Assembly: GCA_017532145.1 (NCBI GenBank)
Contig: JAFXJR010000007.1
Coordinates: 1 to 54,380, forward strand
Source of the DNA: Lachnospiraceae bacterium
GTDB taxonomy: Bacteria > Bacillota > Clostridia > Lachnospirales > Lachnospiraceae
Length of the DNA stretch: 54,380 nt
Direction: 5' to 3'
A model generated the notes under the pieces. That model ran no database searches and was not told the DNA's origin. It saw nothing but the letters and a program-made list of their open reading frames with translations. Positions within the stretch are counted from its first letter, which is position 1, and each line of letters begins with the position of its first letter. A program made the position numbers and the translations under genes. Below, in pieces: positions 1-7,451 of this stretch.

Positions 1-1
1 T

Positions 2-277
2 CATCATTTGGCAAAGTCTATAAGTGATGTATCGTGGTATGAGCTGACAAGACAGTTCGAATATAAAGCAAAGTGGAATGGCAGGGAATATATCAAAATA
101 GATACATTTTATGCTAGCAGCCAACTATGTTCGGCTTGCGGATACCAAAATACAGAGACAAAAGATTTATCAATAAGAGAATGGTTGTGTCCTGTTTGCG
201 GTGCAAAGCATGATAGAGACATCAATGCGGCAAAGAATATACTGGCAGAAGGATTAAGACAAAGACAAATAGCATAA
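2..277 (+). CDS. tnpB: TnpB (IS200/IS605 OrfB) C-terminal part, 5' cut by the window edge
   Basis: This is the last 91 residues of a TnpB-type RNA-guided nuclease encoded by an IS200/IS605 (IS1341-like) element. The open frame runs off the left edge, so the true start is outside the window. The visible part carries the OrfB zinc ribbon, with cysteine pairs CSAC and CPVC about 20 residues apart, followed by HDRDINAAKNI, whose aspartate matches the third RuvC catalytic acid of the family. The C-terminus is intact and ends at a normal stop. It is followed directly by the element's right-end hairpin, so this end of the transposon is complete. Whether the N-terminal RuvC motifs and any tnpA are present cannot be seen. 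Confidence 0.9.
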   Translation, partial: HHLAKSISDVSWYELTRQFEYKAKWNGREYIKIDTFYASSQLCSACGYQNTETKDLSIREWLCPVCGAKHDRDINAAKNILAEGLRQRQIA

Positions 278-384
278 GAAGAATAAATAGGGCAGGGACT
301 GCCCGAATTAACGCCTGTGGAGATAGTAGGTTACGAGGTCTGCGAAGCAGGAAGCCCATTGGCTTTAGACAATGGGTAGTTCAC
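278..384 (+). ncRNA. IS605 right end, probable omega-RNA scaffold 3' part
   Basis: The 107 nt after tnpB form the likely right end of the element. A stem CCCATT (355-360) pairs with AATGGG (371-376) around the loop GGCTTTAGAC, followed by TAGTTCAC at about 377-384, where the element probably ends. In this family the transcript covering the tnpB 3' end and right end is the omega-RNA that guides TnpB, and the guide is the flanking DNA beyond the boundary. The same loop and TTCAC ending recur at 1836-1864, supporting the boundary. The exact RNA ends are inferred. Confidence 0.6.
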
Positions 385-427
385 AGTTTAGTTATACAAA
401 CATAGAAAAGTGAAAAATATTTATAAG

Positions 428-446
428 AATAGTAATAATTACTATT
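428..446. promoter_or_regulatory. Operator-like inverted repeat upstream of the SDR gene
   Basis: AATAGTAAT (428-436) and ATTACTATT (438-446) form a perfect 9-bp inverted repeat around one base. It lies just upstream of the -35 at 459, a position suited to a dimeric regulator. The AT-rich context lowers confidence, and no cognate regulator is adjacent. Confidence 0.3.
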
Positions 447-458
447 TCTATCTTTATC

Positions 459-488
459 TTTACATTAGAAGAATCTCCATGATATAAT
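459..488 (+). promoter_or_regulatory. Sigma-A-type promoter for the SDR gene
   Basis: TTTACA (459-464) and TATAAT (483-488) are separated by 18 bp. Transcription would begin near 495, so the family A repeat at 510-606 would be part of the 5' leader of the hydroxysteroid dehydrogenase-like gene. Confidence 0.55.
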
Positions 489-509
489 ATTTTTATTATA
501 AAGAAAATG

Positions 510-606
510 GTAACTATTCAATCGGTCTGTACACTGTACACTTGCTGTGCTCGCTGTAGGAAAACGTAGCGGTAACAAGGTAATGGTAAGGATACTGAAC
601 AGTTAC
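510..606 (+). repeat. Family A intergenic repeat, copy 1
   Basis: This 97-bp element begins GTAACTATTCA and ends TACTGAACAGTTAC, so its ends are imperfect inverted repeats. The interior holds TTGCTGTGCT, GTAGGAAAACGTAGCGGTAAC and related segments shared with the copies at 6321, 23959, 34319, 38083 and 45644. It lies between the predicted promoter at 459-488 and the SDR start at 635, so it should be transcribed in the leader. No ORF is present. Confidence 0.85.
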
Positions 607-634
607 TGTGGACGAATAAAAGGAGGACATCAAT

Positions 635-1435
635 ATGGGTTTTTTAGAGGGTAAGACTGCAATTGTGACTGGTGCAGGAAGGGCATTGCTAAGTGATGGA
701 AGATGTGGTTCTATTGGATATGGTATCGCTACAGCCTATGCCAAGGAAGGGGCAAATCTGGTGATTACAGGCCGTAATCTACAGAAGCTGGAGGATGCAA
801 AAGCTGAACTGGAATCTCTTTATCAGGTTAAGGTTTTGGCCATTCAGGCAGATGTAAGTGCAGGGGCAGACAATGAGGCAGTGGTAGCTCATGTGGTAAA
901 GCAGACGGTAGATACCTTTGGCGGTGTGGATGTGCTGATTAATGTGGCACAGGCTTCCGCTTCTGGAGTGACTCTGGCAGACCATACAACGGATCAGTTT
1001 AATCTGGCAATGTATTCCGGTTTATATGCAACCTTTTATTATATGCAGGCTTGTTATCCTTATTTAAAAGAAAGTAAAGGCTCTGTGATTAATTTTGCTT
1101 CCGGCGCAGGACTGTTTGGTAACTATGGGCAGTGTGCTTATGCAGCAGCAAAAGAAGGAATCCGTGGACTTACTCGTGTAGCAGCAACAGAATGGGGTAA
1201 GGATGGAATCAATGTAAATATTATCTGTCCGATTGCCTGGACTGCCCAGCTGGAGAATTTTGAAAAGGCTTATCCGGAAGCATTTAAGGCAAATGTACAT
1301 ATGCCTCCTATGGGACATTATGGTGATCCGGAGACAGAGATTGGTCGTGTCTGTGTGCAGTTGGCTTCCCCGGATTTTAAATATCTGACGGGAGAGACCT
1401 TGACATTGGAAGGTGGTATGGGGCTTAGACCATAA
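635..1435 (+). CDS. NADP-dependent 12-alpha-hydroxysteroid dehydrogenase-like SDR
   Basis: This 266-residue protein is a classical short-chain dehydrogenase, predicted to oxidise or reduce a secondary alcohol with NADP(H) in the cytoplasm. An extended glycine-rich loop (TGAGRALLSDGRCGSIGYG, residues 12-30), TGRN at 45-48 (Arg47 favours NADP), and catalytic Ser156, Tyr169 and Lys173 are visible. From memory, motifs such as QASASG, YSGLYATFYYM, NFASGAGLFGN and GETLTLEGGMG match clostridial bile-acid 12-alpha-hydroxysteroid dehydrogenases strongly. The usual NNAG motif reads NVAQ (103-106); the family has NNAQ, so Val104 is odd. AGGAGG at 621-626 sets the start. The gene is monocistronic, with a promoter at 459 and a terminator at 1471. 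Bile-acid substrate is an inference; other bulky alcohols are possible. Confidence 0.7.
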   Translation: MGFLEGKTAIVTGAGRALLSDGRCGSIGYGIATAYAKEGANLVITGRNLQKLEDAKAELESLYQVKVLAIQADVSAGADNEAVVAHVVKQTVDTFGGVDVLINVAQASASGVTLADHTTDQFNLAMYSGLYATFYYMQACYPYLKESKGSVINFASGAGLFGNYGQCAYAAAKEGIRGLTRVAATEWGKDGINVNIICPIAWTAQLENFEKAYPEAFKANVHMPPMGHYGDPETEIGRVCVQLASPDFKYLTGETLTLEGGMGLRP

Positions 1436-1470
1436 GGATAGATAGAATATTTGTAATGCAGACAATGTTT

Positions 1471-1500
1471 CATCCCCTGGAAAGGATTTTCCTGGGGATG
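1471..1500 (+). terminator. Hairpin after the SDR gene
   Basis: CATCCCCTGGAAA pairs with TTTCCTGGGGATG around a short loop with one mismatch, 35 bp after the SDR stop. The following AATTGTTGTG is only weakly T-rich, so it is a strong hairpin but a modest intrinsic terminator. Confidence 0.6.
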
Positions 1501-1605
1501 AATTGTTGTGTAGGTTGAATGATATTATAGAAAGTGTGTAGGATTATTAAATGAATGTTTGAAGTTTTTTAATAGATTTTCTTGAAGGATTGGTAAAAAA
1601 TAGAT

Positions 1606-1633
1606 TGTATAATTTAAAAAACTATGCTATACT
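1606..1633 (+). promoter_or_regulatory. Extended -10 promoter before a small ORF
   Basis: TTGTAT (1606-1611) and TATACT (1628-1633) are 16 bp apart, and TGC before the -10 box makes an extended -10 (TGnTATACT). It lies 44 bp upstream of the small ORF at 1677. Confidence 0.5.
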
Positions 1634-1676
1634 GCAAAAGTAACTGATGATACTTGTGGAAAGGAGGACGATTGCT

Positions 1677-1775
1677 ATGTTAGAGGAAAAATATGAGAAC
1701 AATATCATAAAGATCAACATAGACATAAGGCATGATTGTCTTTCCTCTTTATACGGGTATTCATATTTTTTGTAG
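1677..1775 (+). CDS. Small hypothetical protein, 32 residues
   Basis: A 32-codon ORF starts MLEEKYENN and ends GYSYFL. It is too short to recognise. AAAGGAGG (about 1660-1666) lies a good distance before the ATG, and an extended -10 promoter lies upstream, so expression signals are better than chance would give. The composition is charged at the N-terminus and aromatic at the C-terminus, with no clear membrane segment. The stop is 60 bp before an IS605 right-end scar, so this may be the 5' stump of a gene truncated by IS activity rather than a true small protein. Confidence 0.35.
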   Translation: MLEEKYENNIIKINIDIRHDCLSSLYGYSYFL

Positions 1776-1835
1776 GTATTTATCTGTTTAGTTGTATGAT
1801 AAGCAAATACAGGTTTGAAATAAGGCAACTATATT

Positions 1836-1864
1836 CCATTGGCTTTAGACAATGGTTGGTTCAC
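1836..1864 (+). repeat. Solo IS605 right-end hairpin (scar, copy 2)
   Basis: CCATT (1836-1840), the loop GGCTTTAGAC and AATGG (1851-1855), then TTGGTTCAC, repeat the right end of the element at 355-384 almost exactly. No tnpB sequence lies upstream. This is a remnant of a lost element or a non-autonomous derivative. Confidence 0.7.
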
Positions 1865-1896
1865 CGGAATATTTAGGAAAAAGAGAGAATTGGAAT

Positions 1897-1923
1897 CAAA
1901 CACCCTTATGAGGTGTTTTTTTT
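1897..1923 (+). terminator. Rho-independent terminator
   Basis: AAACACC pairs with GGTGTTT around a short loop and runs into a stretch of eight T's. It would end transcripts from the 1606 promoter before the MoxR gene. Confidence 0.8.
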
Positions 1924-2005
1924 GTGCCTGTTTTACAACCTGTTGGAAGATATTCTTTTATTCTGTTTACTGAATACTTTTCAATAGGTACTGGAAAGGA
2001 AAAAG

Positions 2006-3061
2006 ATGAATTTAGCAATTACAGTTAATCAGGAAGAATTAGCAGAGGTATTATTAAATATTGCACCAATCCGTCCCGTGTTTATTTGGGGAGCACCGGG
2101 AATCGGAAAGTCTGCACTGGTAGAGCAGTTTGCAGAAAATGTAGGACTGCCCTGTGTCTCCTTGCTGGGCAGTCAGCTGGCACCAGAGGATATTATAGGT
2201 ATTCCTCAGATTAAGGGAGAGGTATCTGAGTTTTTGCCGCCTAAAATGATTGCCCGAAAGGAGCCGTATGTGCTGTTTTTGGATGAATTGAATGCCTGCA
2301 GTCAGGATGTGCAGAAAGCTTTCTATTCTTTGATTCATGAAAGAAGGATTGGAGAATATTATCTGCCTCAGGGAAGTATCGTTATTGGTGCAGGAAACAG
2401 GGCAAAGGATGGAGCCATTGTAAAGACGATGTCGTCGGCACTGATTAACAGGATGTTTCATGTGCAGATGAAGCCTGATGTAGATCGGTGGATTGCCTGG
2501 GGATATGAAAATCTCCTTCATCCTTGGGTACTGGAATATATTTCACAACGGCCGGATCACCTGTTTTCCGAGCCACCGAAAACAGAAGAGCCATATTCTA
2601 CTCCTCGCTCCTGGCATATGCTGAGTGATGCGTTAAAGGAATGGGGAGACAAAATTCCAGAAACCCAGCTCAAAATACTTGCCTATGGTAGTATTTCTCC
2701 TGCTCATGCAGGTATGTTTCTTGCCTTTACCAAACAGGCAGGAAATAAATTTTTATTAAATGAGATTGTGAAAGGGACAGAAAAGTGGCCTGACAAGCCA
2801 GAGGAAAGGGATGTACTTTATTTTTTGGCTCAAACCTTTCGTGCAAGGCTGTGGCATGATTTGCCTGAGAACAGACAGAAGATGAACAGAGAAGCCAATT
2901 TTTTGGTACATAGAGGAAAAGCTTTAATCAAGGATTTGGCCTCCATCAATATGGAGATAGCCCGTATGGTGGTAGCAGAGGAAGGCATGAACCGACTGCC
3001 GGACTGGTTTTTGCTGGAGATTGTCCGCGATATTCCCAGGCTGATAGAGAAGGGAAGGTGA
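2006..3061 (+). CDS. MoxR-type AAA+ ATPase
   Basis: This 351-residue protein is an AAA+ ATPase of the MoxR/RavA type, expected to act as an ATP-driven chaperone that remodels a partner carrying a VWA domain. Walker A GAPGIGKS is at 29-36, Walker B FLDELN at about 91-96 (Asp93, Glu94), a sensor-1-like GAGN follows, and an arginine-containing ALINRMF segment comes after it. The C-terminal third is a helical extension without a motif I recognise. GGAAAGGAAAAAG precedes the ATG. The stop overlaps the start of the VWA gene, so the two are translationally coupled and almost certainly work together. A clear promoter was not found between 1924 and 2005. Confidence 0.88.
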   Translation: MNLAITVNQEELAEVLLNIAPIRPVFIWGAPGIGKSALVEQFAENVGLPCVSLLGSQLAPEDIIGIPQIKGEVSEFLPPKMIARKEPYVLFLDELNACSQDVQKAFYSLIHERRIGEYYLPQGSIVIGAGNRAKDGAIVKTMSSALINRMFHVQMKPDVDRWIAWGYENLLHPWVLEYISQRPDHLFSEPPKTEEPYSTPRSWHMLSDALKEWGDKIPETQLKILAYGSISPAHAGMFLAFTKQAGNKFLLNEIVKGTEKWPDKPEERDVLYFLAQTFRARLWHDLPENRQKMNREANFLVHRGKALIKDLASINMEIARMVVAEEGMNRLPDWFLLEIVRDIPRLIEKGR

Positions 3062-4887
3062 GGATAATGGCAAGGAAGGAAAGGAAACAGAAGGAAGAAA
3101 AGAAGGAGGATTTTTTTGAAGGAATCTGGCTCTTTAAAAATCATAGTCTGTTTGGCAGAATCTATGGAATCAATATCTGGTTTCGGGATAATAGAAATGC
3201 ACCAGCCTGTACAGTGAATGGGAAGGGAGAAATCATCATCAACAGAAAGGTAAAGCAGGAGCTGTCTGCAGGAGAATGGTTTTATTTGATTGCCCATCAG
3301 TACCTGCATAGTGCCTTCGGACATTTTGATCAAGACAAGTTGCCAGAAAGGACGTTGGTTATAGGAGAAGAAAAGGACTGGTTGGATGAAAAGTGTTGGA
3401 AGCTGGCCTGTGACCTGTATAATAGGAAGTTTTTAAAGGATATGAGGATAGGGAATTGTCCTTTTCCGGAGGAAAGCTTCGACATTGGAAGTATGGATGA
3501 GAGAGGTATCTATAAATATCTGCTGGAAAATGGGTGGACAGAGGCTCTGCAGGAAGAAGCTGCTACTATGTCCAGACTGGTGACTATGGAAGGACTGTCT
3601 CATCCCAACGTATATGCCAAAAAAAATCCTGATAGGGAAGCCTTTGCCAAAGCATTGGCAGAAGTAGTCCGGGATGTGCTTCGGAATGCCGGAGAGGAGG
3701 CAGGGAACAGCAGCTGTAGTGAAAGAGTGAGACTGGCAAAGGAGTGGTTTATTAGTCACTATCCCCTATTGGGAGGATTGGCTGCCGGTTTTCAGATTCA
3801 GGAGGATTATGGAATATGCTGTCGGGAAGAAATTCAGATTGCGGCAGTGGATATAGAGGAAGGAATGATTTTCCTGAATCCTGCTGCCCGTCTGGAAATG
3901 GAGGAGTTGAAATTTGTACTGGCTCATGAATTTCTCCATGCGGCCTTGCTTCATCATGAGCGATGTCAGGGTCGGGATGCCTATCTATGGAATGTGGCCT
4001 GTGATTATATAATCAACGGATGGCTGGTGGAGCTGGGAGTGGGCTGTATGCCGGAGGGAGCTTTGTATGATCCTGCTCTGAAAGATTTGTCTGCGGAGAG
4101 TATTTATGACAGGCTGGTGGGGGATTTACGGAGAGCCAGAAAGCTGCTGACCCTGAGAGGTTATGGAAAGGGAGACGTGATAACAGGAGGATACCATGGA
4201 GGAAGAGAAGGAAAGCTGGGCAGAAATCTGGAGGATTTTTACAAAGAGGCCATCAGACAGGGGTTGGAATTTCATGAAAGCAGTAGACGAGGGTGCCTTC
4301 CGGCAGGTCTGGTGGAGGAAATCCGGGCTATTGGTATGCCTCCCATTCCCTGGGATGTACAGCTGGCACAATGGTTTGAAGATTATTTTCCCCTGCCGGA
4401 AAAGTATCGTAGCTATGCCAGACCCAGCAGAAGACAGGGCAGTAGCCCGGATATTCCTCGTCCCAGACTAACGGATTTGGACAGAGAGGAGCGGAGCAGA
4501 ACTTTTGGTGTAGTGATTGATACTTCTGCTTCCATGTCAGTAAAAATGCTGGCAATGGCCTTGGGCAGTATTGCCAGCTTTGCGACATCCAGGGAAGTAC
4601 CCTTAGTACGGGTGATTTTTTGTGATGCAGCAGCCTATGATGCCGGCTATATCAGACCGGAGGAACTGACGGAACAAATAGAAGTAAAGGGCAGGGGAGG
4701 TACACGTCTCCAGCCTGGTGTGGATTGTTTGCTACAGGCTAAGAATTTTCCCAAGGATGGTCCCATACTGATTATTACAGATGGAGAGGTGGAATCAGAT
4801 TTAAGAGTGAAACGAGAGCATGCCTTTCTGATACCTAAGGGAAAGAGACTACCGTTTCGGAGTTGGGGGAAGGTGTTTTATTTGTAA
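3058..4887 (+). CDS. VWA-like protein with duplicated metallopeptidase domain (COG3864/DUF2201 type)
   Basis: This protein of about 609 residues joins putative zinc-peptidase modules to a C-terminal VWA-like domain. The second module has HEFLH at 290-294, followed by an HHERCQG segment and a WNVACDYIINGWL segment. The N-terminal part repeats the same plan: HQYLH at 80-84, GHFD, then WKLACDLYNRKFL, a G..CPFPE loop and a GIYKYLL helix matching SIYDRLV in copy two. In copy one the catalytic Glu is Gln, so it looks inactive. The VWA domain begins near 482 with a DTSAS metal-site motif (Asp488, Ser490, Ser492). The GTG start at 3058 overlaps the MoxR stop; ATG at 3067 is an alternative. Family proteins usually pair with MoxR ATPases. 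Substrate is unknown. Confidence 0.8.
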   Translation: MRIMARKERKQKEEKKEDFFEGIWLFKNHSLFGRIYGINIWFRDNRNAPACTVNGKGEIIINRKVKQELSAGEWFYLIAHQYLHSAFGHFDQDKLPERTLVIGEEKDWLDEKCWKLACDLYNRKFLKDMRIGNCPFPEESFDIGSMDERGIYKYLLENGWTEALQEEAATMSRLVTMEGLSHPNVYAKKNPDREAFAKALAEVVRDVLRNAGEEAGNSSCSERVRLAKEWFISHYPLLGGLAAGFQIQEDYGICCREEIQIAAVDIEEGMIFLNPAARLEMEELKFVLAHEFLHAALLHHERCQGRDAYLWNVACDYIINGWLVELGVGCMPEGALYDPALKDLSAESIYDRLVGDLRRARKLLTLRGYGKGDVITGGYHGGREGKLGRNLEDFYKEAIRQGLEFHESSRRGCLPAGLVEEIRAIGMPPIPWDVQLAQWFEDYFPLPEKYRSYARPSRRQGSSPDIPRPRLTDLDREERSRTFGVVIDTSASMSVKMLAMALGSIASFATSREVPLVRVIFCDAAAYDAGYIRPEELTEQIEVKGRGGTRLQPGVDCLLQAKNFPKDGPILIITDGEVESDLRVKREHAFLIPKGKRLPFRSWGKVFYL

Positions 4888-4984
4888 GGATATGAATGAA
4901 CCACATCTTAAAGGAAACAAGGAAGGGAATAGACTTCATTATTATTGTGATCAGATTCAGGGAGTGCAAAAATCCCAATTTCCC

Positions 4985-5013
4985 TTGTACTTCCCCATAG
5001 AATCTGCTATAAT
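4985..5013 (+). promoter_or_regulatory. Sigma-A-type promoter for pfp
   Basis: TTGTAC (4985-4990) and TATAAT (5008-5013) are 17 bp apart. The start would lie near 5020, leaving a 72-nt leader before the pfp ATG at 5092. The rest of the gap 4888-4984 shows nothing recognisable. Confidence 0.7.
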
Positions 5014-5091
5014 CGTTAAGAAATAATTGACTGGAGACACAGCCAATTAATGAGTAAAGGAAATATCATAAAGACAAAAGGAGAGGTAACA

Positions 5092-6321
5092 ATGAAAGGA
5101 AATATTGTTGTTGGACAGTCTGGCGGACCTACTGCTGTAATTAACTCATCAGTAGCTGGTGTGTATGCAGCGGCTAAGAAGCTGGGAGTAAAAAAGGTAT
5201 ACGGTATGGTACACGGTATCCAGGGATTTTTGCAGGATAATCTCTGCGATTTGGACGAGTATCTGGCAGATGAGACAGGAATTGAGCTTCTGAAGAGAAC
5301 TCCCTCTGCCTTCCTGGGATCTTGCCGTTTTAAGATGCCCAAGATTGAAGGACATGAGGAGGTGTATGAGAAGGTATTTGAGATTATGGAGAAGCATGAT
5401 ATCGAATGTCTGTTCTATGCAGGAGGAAACGACTCCATGGATACAGTAAAGATGCTTTCTGACTATGCAGCAGCACACAATAAGCCTCAGAGATTTATGG
5501 GTGTACCCAAGACCATCGATAATGACCTTCCGATTACCGACCATTGTCCGGGATATGGTTCTGCAGCAAAATATATTGCAGCCAGCTTAAAGGAAATTAT
5601 CCGTGACAACGAGTCCTTCGGTGTAGAAAAGCCTACCGTATGTATCGTAGAGATTATGGGTCGTCATGCAGGATGGCTGACTGCAGCAGCAGCTTTGGCA
5701 AAGGGTGAGGACTGCAGTGGCGTAGACGCTATCTACCTGCCGGAAGTAACCTTCGATATGGATAAGTTTATGGCTAAGGTAAAGGATTTGGCTGCAAATA
5801 AGCATTCTGTTGTTATTGCAGTTTCTGAAGGTGTTTCTCTGGCAGATGGACGTTTCGTATGTGAGCTGGCAGATGCAGACAAGAAGGTAGATGCTTTTGG
5901 GCACAAGCAGCTTTCTGGTACAGCAGCTTATCTGGCTTCTCTGGTAGCAGCAGAAACCGGATTAAAGACTCGTGCAGTAGAGTTTTCTACTCTGCAGAGA
6001 GCAGCTACTCACTTAGCTTCTCTGACAGACATTAACGAGGCATTCCAGGTTGGTTATGATGCAGTTGTGGCAGCTGAAGAAGGCAAGACTGGTATGATGA
6101 TTACTCTGGACAGAAACGGAGATGCTCCTTATCAGTGCGGTACCAGTGCGTATGATATTCATGCTATCGCTAATGTGGAAAGACCGGTTCCTGCTGAGTG
6201 GATTACAGAGGATGGCTGTGGACTGAATGAGGGCTATGAGAAGTATGCAAGACCGTTGATTATGGGCGAGCTTCAGCCTCTCTTTGTCAATGGACTTCCC
6301 AGACATTTAGTAAGGAAATAG
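5092..6321 (+). CDS. pfp: Pyrophosphate-dependent 6-phosphofructokinase
   Basis: This 409-residue enzyme phosphorylates fructose 6-phosphate to fructose 1,6-bisphosphate, probably using pyrophosphate. The phosphate-binding GGPTAVIN is at 11-18, GGNDS at 111-115, the catalytic TIDND at 141-145 and MGRHAGW further on. In place of the ATP-type GGDGS there is GGNDS, and Lys140 precedes TIDND; both features mark PPi-using members. The upstream in-frame ATG at 5050 was rejected because AAAGGAGAGG sits just before 5092 and the protein from 5092 begins with the usual MKGNIVVGQSGGPT. The gene has its own promoter and is followed by a family A repeat. PPi-linked glycolysis is common in gut Clostridia. 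Confidence 0.92.
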   Translation: MKGNIVVGQSGGPTAVINSSVAGVYAAAKKLGVKKVYGMVHGIQGFLQDNLCDLDEYLADETGIELLKRTPSAFLGSCRFKMPKIEGHEEVYEKVFEIMEKHDIECLFYAGGNDSMDTVKMLSDYAAAHNKPQRFMGVPKTIDNDLPITDHCPGYGSAAKYIAASLKEIIRDNESFGVEKPTVCIVEIMGRHAGWLTAAAALAKGEDCSGVDAIYLPEVTFDMDKFMAKVKDLAANKHSVVIAVSEGVSLADGRFVCELADADKKVDAFGHKQLSGTAAYLASLVAAETGLKTRAVEFSTLQRAATHLASLTDINEAFQVGYDAVVAAEEGKTGMMITLDRNGDAPYQCGTSAYDIHAIANVERPVPAEWITEDGCGLNEGYEKYARPLIMGELQPLFVNGLPRHLVRK

Positions 6322-6411
6322 TCATTATTCAATAGGTCTGCACACTTGTTGCGCTGACCGTAGGAAAACGTAGCGGCAGCGATGGTAACTGTGCAGGTAC
6401 TGAACAGTTAC
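6321..6411 (+). repeat. Family A intergenic repeat, copy 2
   Basis: This 91-bp copy starts at the last base of the pfp stop with a diverged end (GTCATTATTCA) and finishes GTACTGAACAGTTAC. The interior has AGGTCTGCACACTTGTTGCGCTGACC and GTAGGAAAACGTAGCGGCAGC-like segments in common with the other copies. Confidence 0.85.
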
Positions 6412-6440
6412 AGAAAATAAAACGGATAGATTAGATAAGA

Positions 6441-6493
6441 AGGAGTCTGCGATGAAGAACCAATTTGGTTTTTTTATCGCAGGCTCCTTTTTT
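6441..6493 (+). terminator. Rho-independent terminator before dpaA
   Basis: GGAGTCTGCGAT (6442-6453) pairs with ATCGCAGGCTCC (6476-6487) and is followed by six T's. The long loop contains a second small hairpin, AACCAA/TTGGTT. It should end pfp transcription downstream of the repeat. Confidence 0.85.
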
Positions 6494-6531
6494 GGCTAAA
6501 AAGCTAAACAAGTGCAAAAGAGGTGACAGGC

Positions 6532-6560
6532 ACAACTTACTACAATCCTCATAATAATAA
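6532..6560 (+). promoter_or_regulatory. Possible sigma-K-like promoter for dpaA
   Basis: AC (6532-6533), 16 bp, then CATAATAATA (6550-6559) resembles the sigma-K pattern AC-N16-CATAnnnTA, with the final TA shifted by one. Dipicolinate synthase is a late mother-cell product in Bacillus, which fits, but AT-rich sequence gives such matches easily. Confidence 0.3.
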
Positions 6561-6587
6561 TAGATAGAGCCGGTAAGGGAGGAGAAT

Positions 6588-7421
6588 ATGGCGGAATATG
6601 ATATTGCTGTAATTGGAGGAGACAAACGAACCGCTTATATGATTCCTTTTTTTATGGAGAGGGGATATCGTGTAATCGGCTATAAAGTATGTCATACCAA
6701 GGAGGAGATTCAACCGGATGGCAATGCGGATACTCTGCGTCAGGCTTTAGAGTCAGCAGGGACTATTGTGGGAGGGATTCCTATAGAAAAAAAAGGAGTG
6801 CTGAATCTTCGGGAATTGTCTCGTCATCTCAGAAGATGCCACACAGTGTTTGGGGGAGTGATTCCAGAGGCATTTCGTCAGGAATGCGGAGAAAGAGGAA
6901 TCCCCTGCCATGACTTTATGAAGGATGAGGGGCTGGCTATTTTTAATGCAATAGCTACAGCGGAGGGAGCTATTTTAGAAGCACTCCAGCATAAGGAAAC
7001 CAATATACACCAAAGCAAAAGCCTGGTACTGGGCTATGGGCGATGCGGAAAGGTACTGAGTGATAAGCTGAAGGCTCTTTGTGCAGAGGTAACAGTATGT
7101 ACAGCCAATCAGACAGAACTGGCACTGGCAGAATCCCTGGGAATGAAGGTATTTCCTGTCAGTCAATTGACAGAGAAGCTTTCATCGTTTGAATATATTT
7201 ATAATACCGTTCCGGCAGTACTTTTGACTAAGGAGAGGTTAAAGCGGATAAGAACGGATGCTTTGGTTATTGATATTGCATCAGGCAGAGGCGGACTGGA
7301 TTATGACCAGGCTAAACAGCAGCAGCTAAAGGCTTTCCATTGTCTGGGATTGCCAGGAAAGTATGCAGCCAGAGTATCTGCAGGACGTTTGGCTGACTAT
7401 GTAATAGAAAAATTAATGTAA
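6588..7421 (+). CDS. dpaA: Dipicolinate synthase subunit A
   Basis: This 277-residue protein is the NAD(P)-binding subunit of dipicolinate synthase (SpoVFA), which with DpaB turns dihydroxytetrahydrodipicolinate into dipicolinic acid in the mother cell during sporulation. An N-terminal GGDKR segment is characteristic, and the Rossmann loop LGYGRCGK lies near residue 150, followed by DIASGRGG and a CLGLPGKYA motif near the end. GGGAGGAG just before the ATG sets the start. The gene is followed after 30 bp by dpaB, so they form an operon. The stop overlaps a short fragment matching the family A repeat end (7419-7431). Confidence 0.92.
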   Translation: MAEYDIAVIGGDKRTAYMIPFFMERGYRVIGYKVCHTKEEIQPDGNADTLRQALESAGTIVGGIPIEKKGVLNLRELSRHLRRCHTVFGGVIPEAFRQECGERGIPCHDFMKDEGLAIFNAIATAEGAILEALQHKETNIHQSKSLVLGYGRCGKVLSDKLKALCAEVTVCTANQTELALAESLGMKVFPVSQLTEKLSSFEYIYNTVPAVLLTKERLKRIRTDALVIDIASGRGGLDYDQAKQQQLKAFHCLGLPGKYAARVSAGRLADYVIEKLM

Positions 7422-7431
7422 CTATTCAGTG
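7419..7431 (+). repeat. Family A repeat end fragment
   Basis: GTAACTATTCAGT, identical to the family A left end, begins within the last codon of dpaA and includes its stop. No interior or right end follows. It may be a decayed copy or a chance match. Confidence 0.35.
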
Positions 7432-7451
7432 GAAAAAGGAGTGATTATTAT

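Noticed and set aside
1064-1465. 133-residue ORF antisense to the SDR gene
   Set aside because: It is opposite the catalytic region of a well-recognised enzyme and is Cys/Ile/Ser-rich without a domain.
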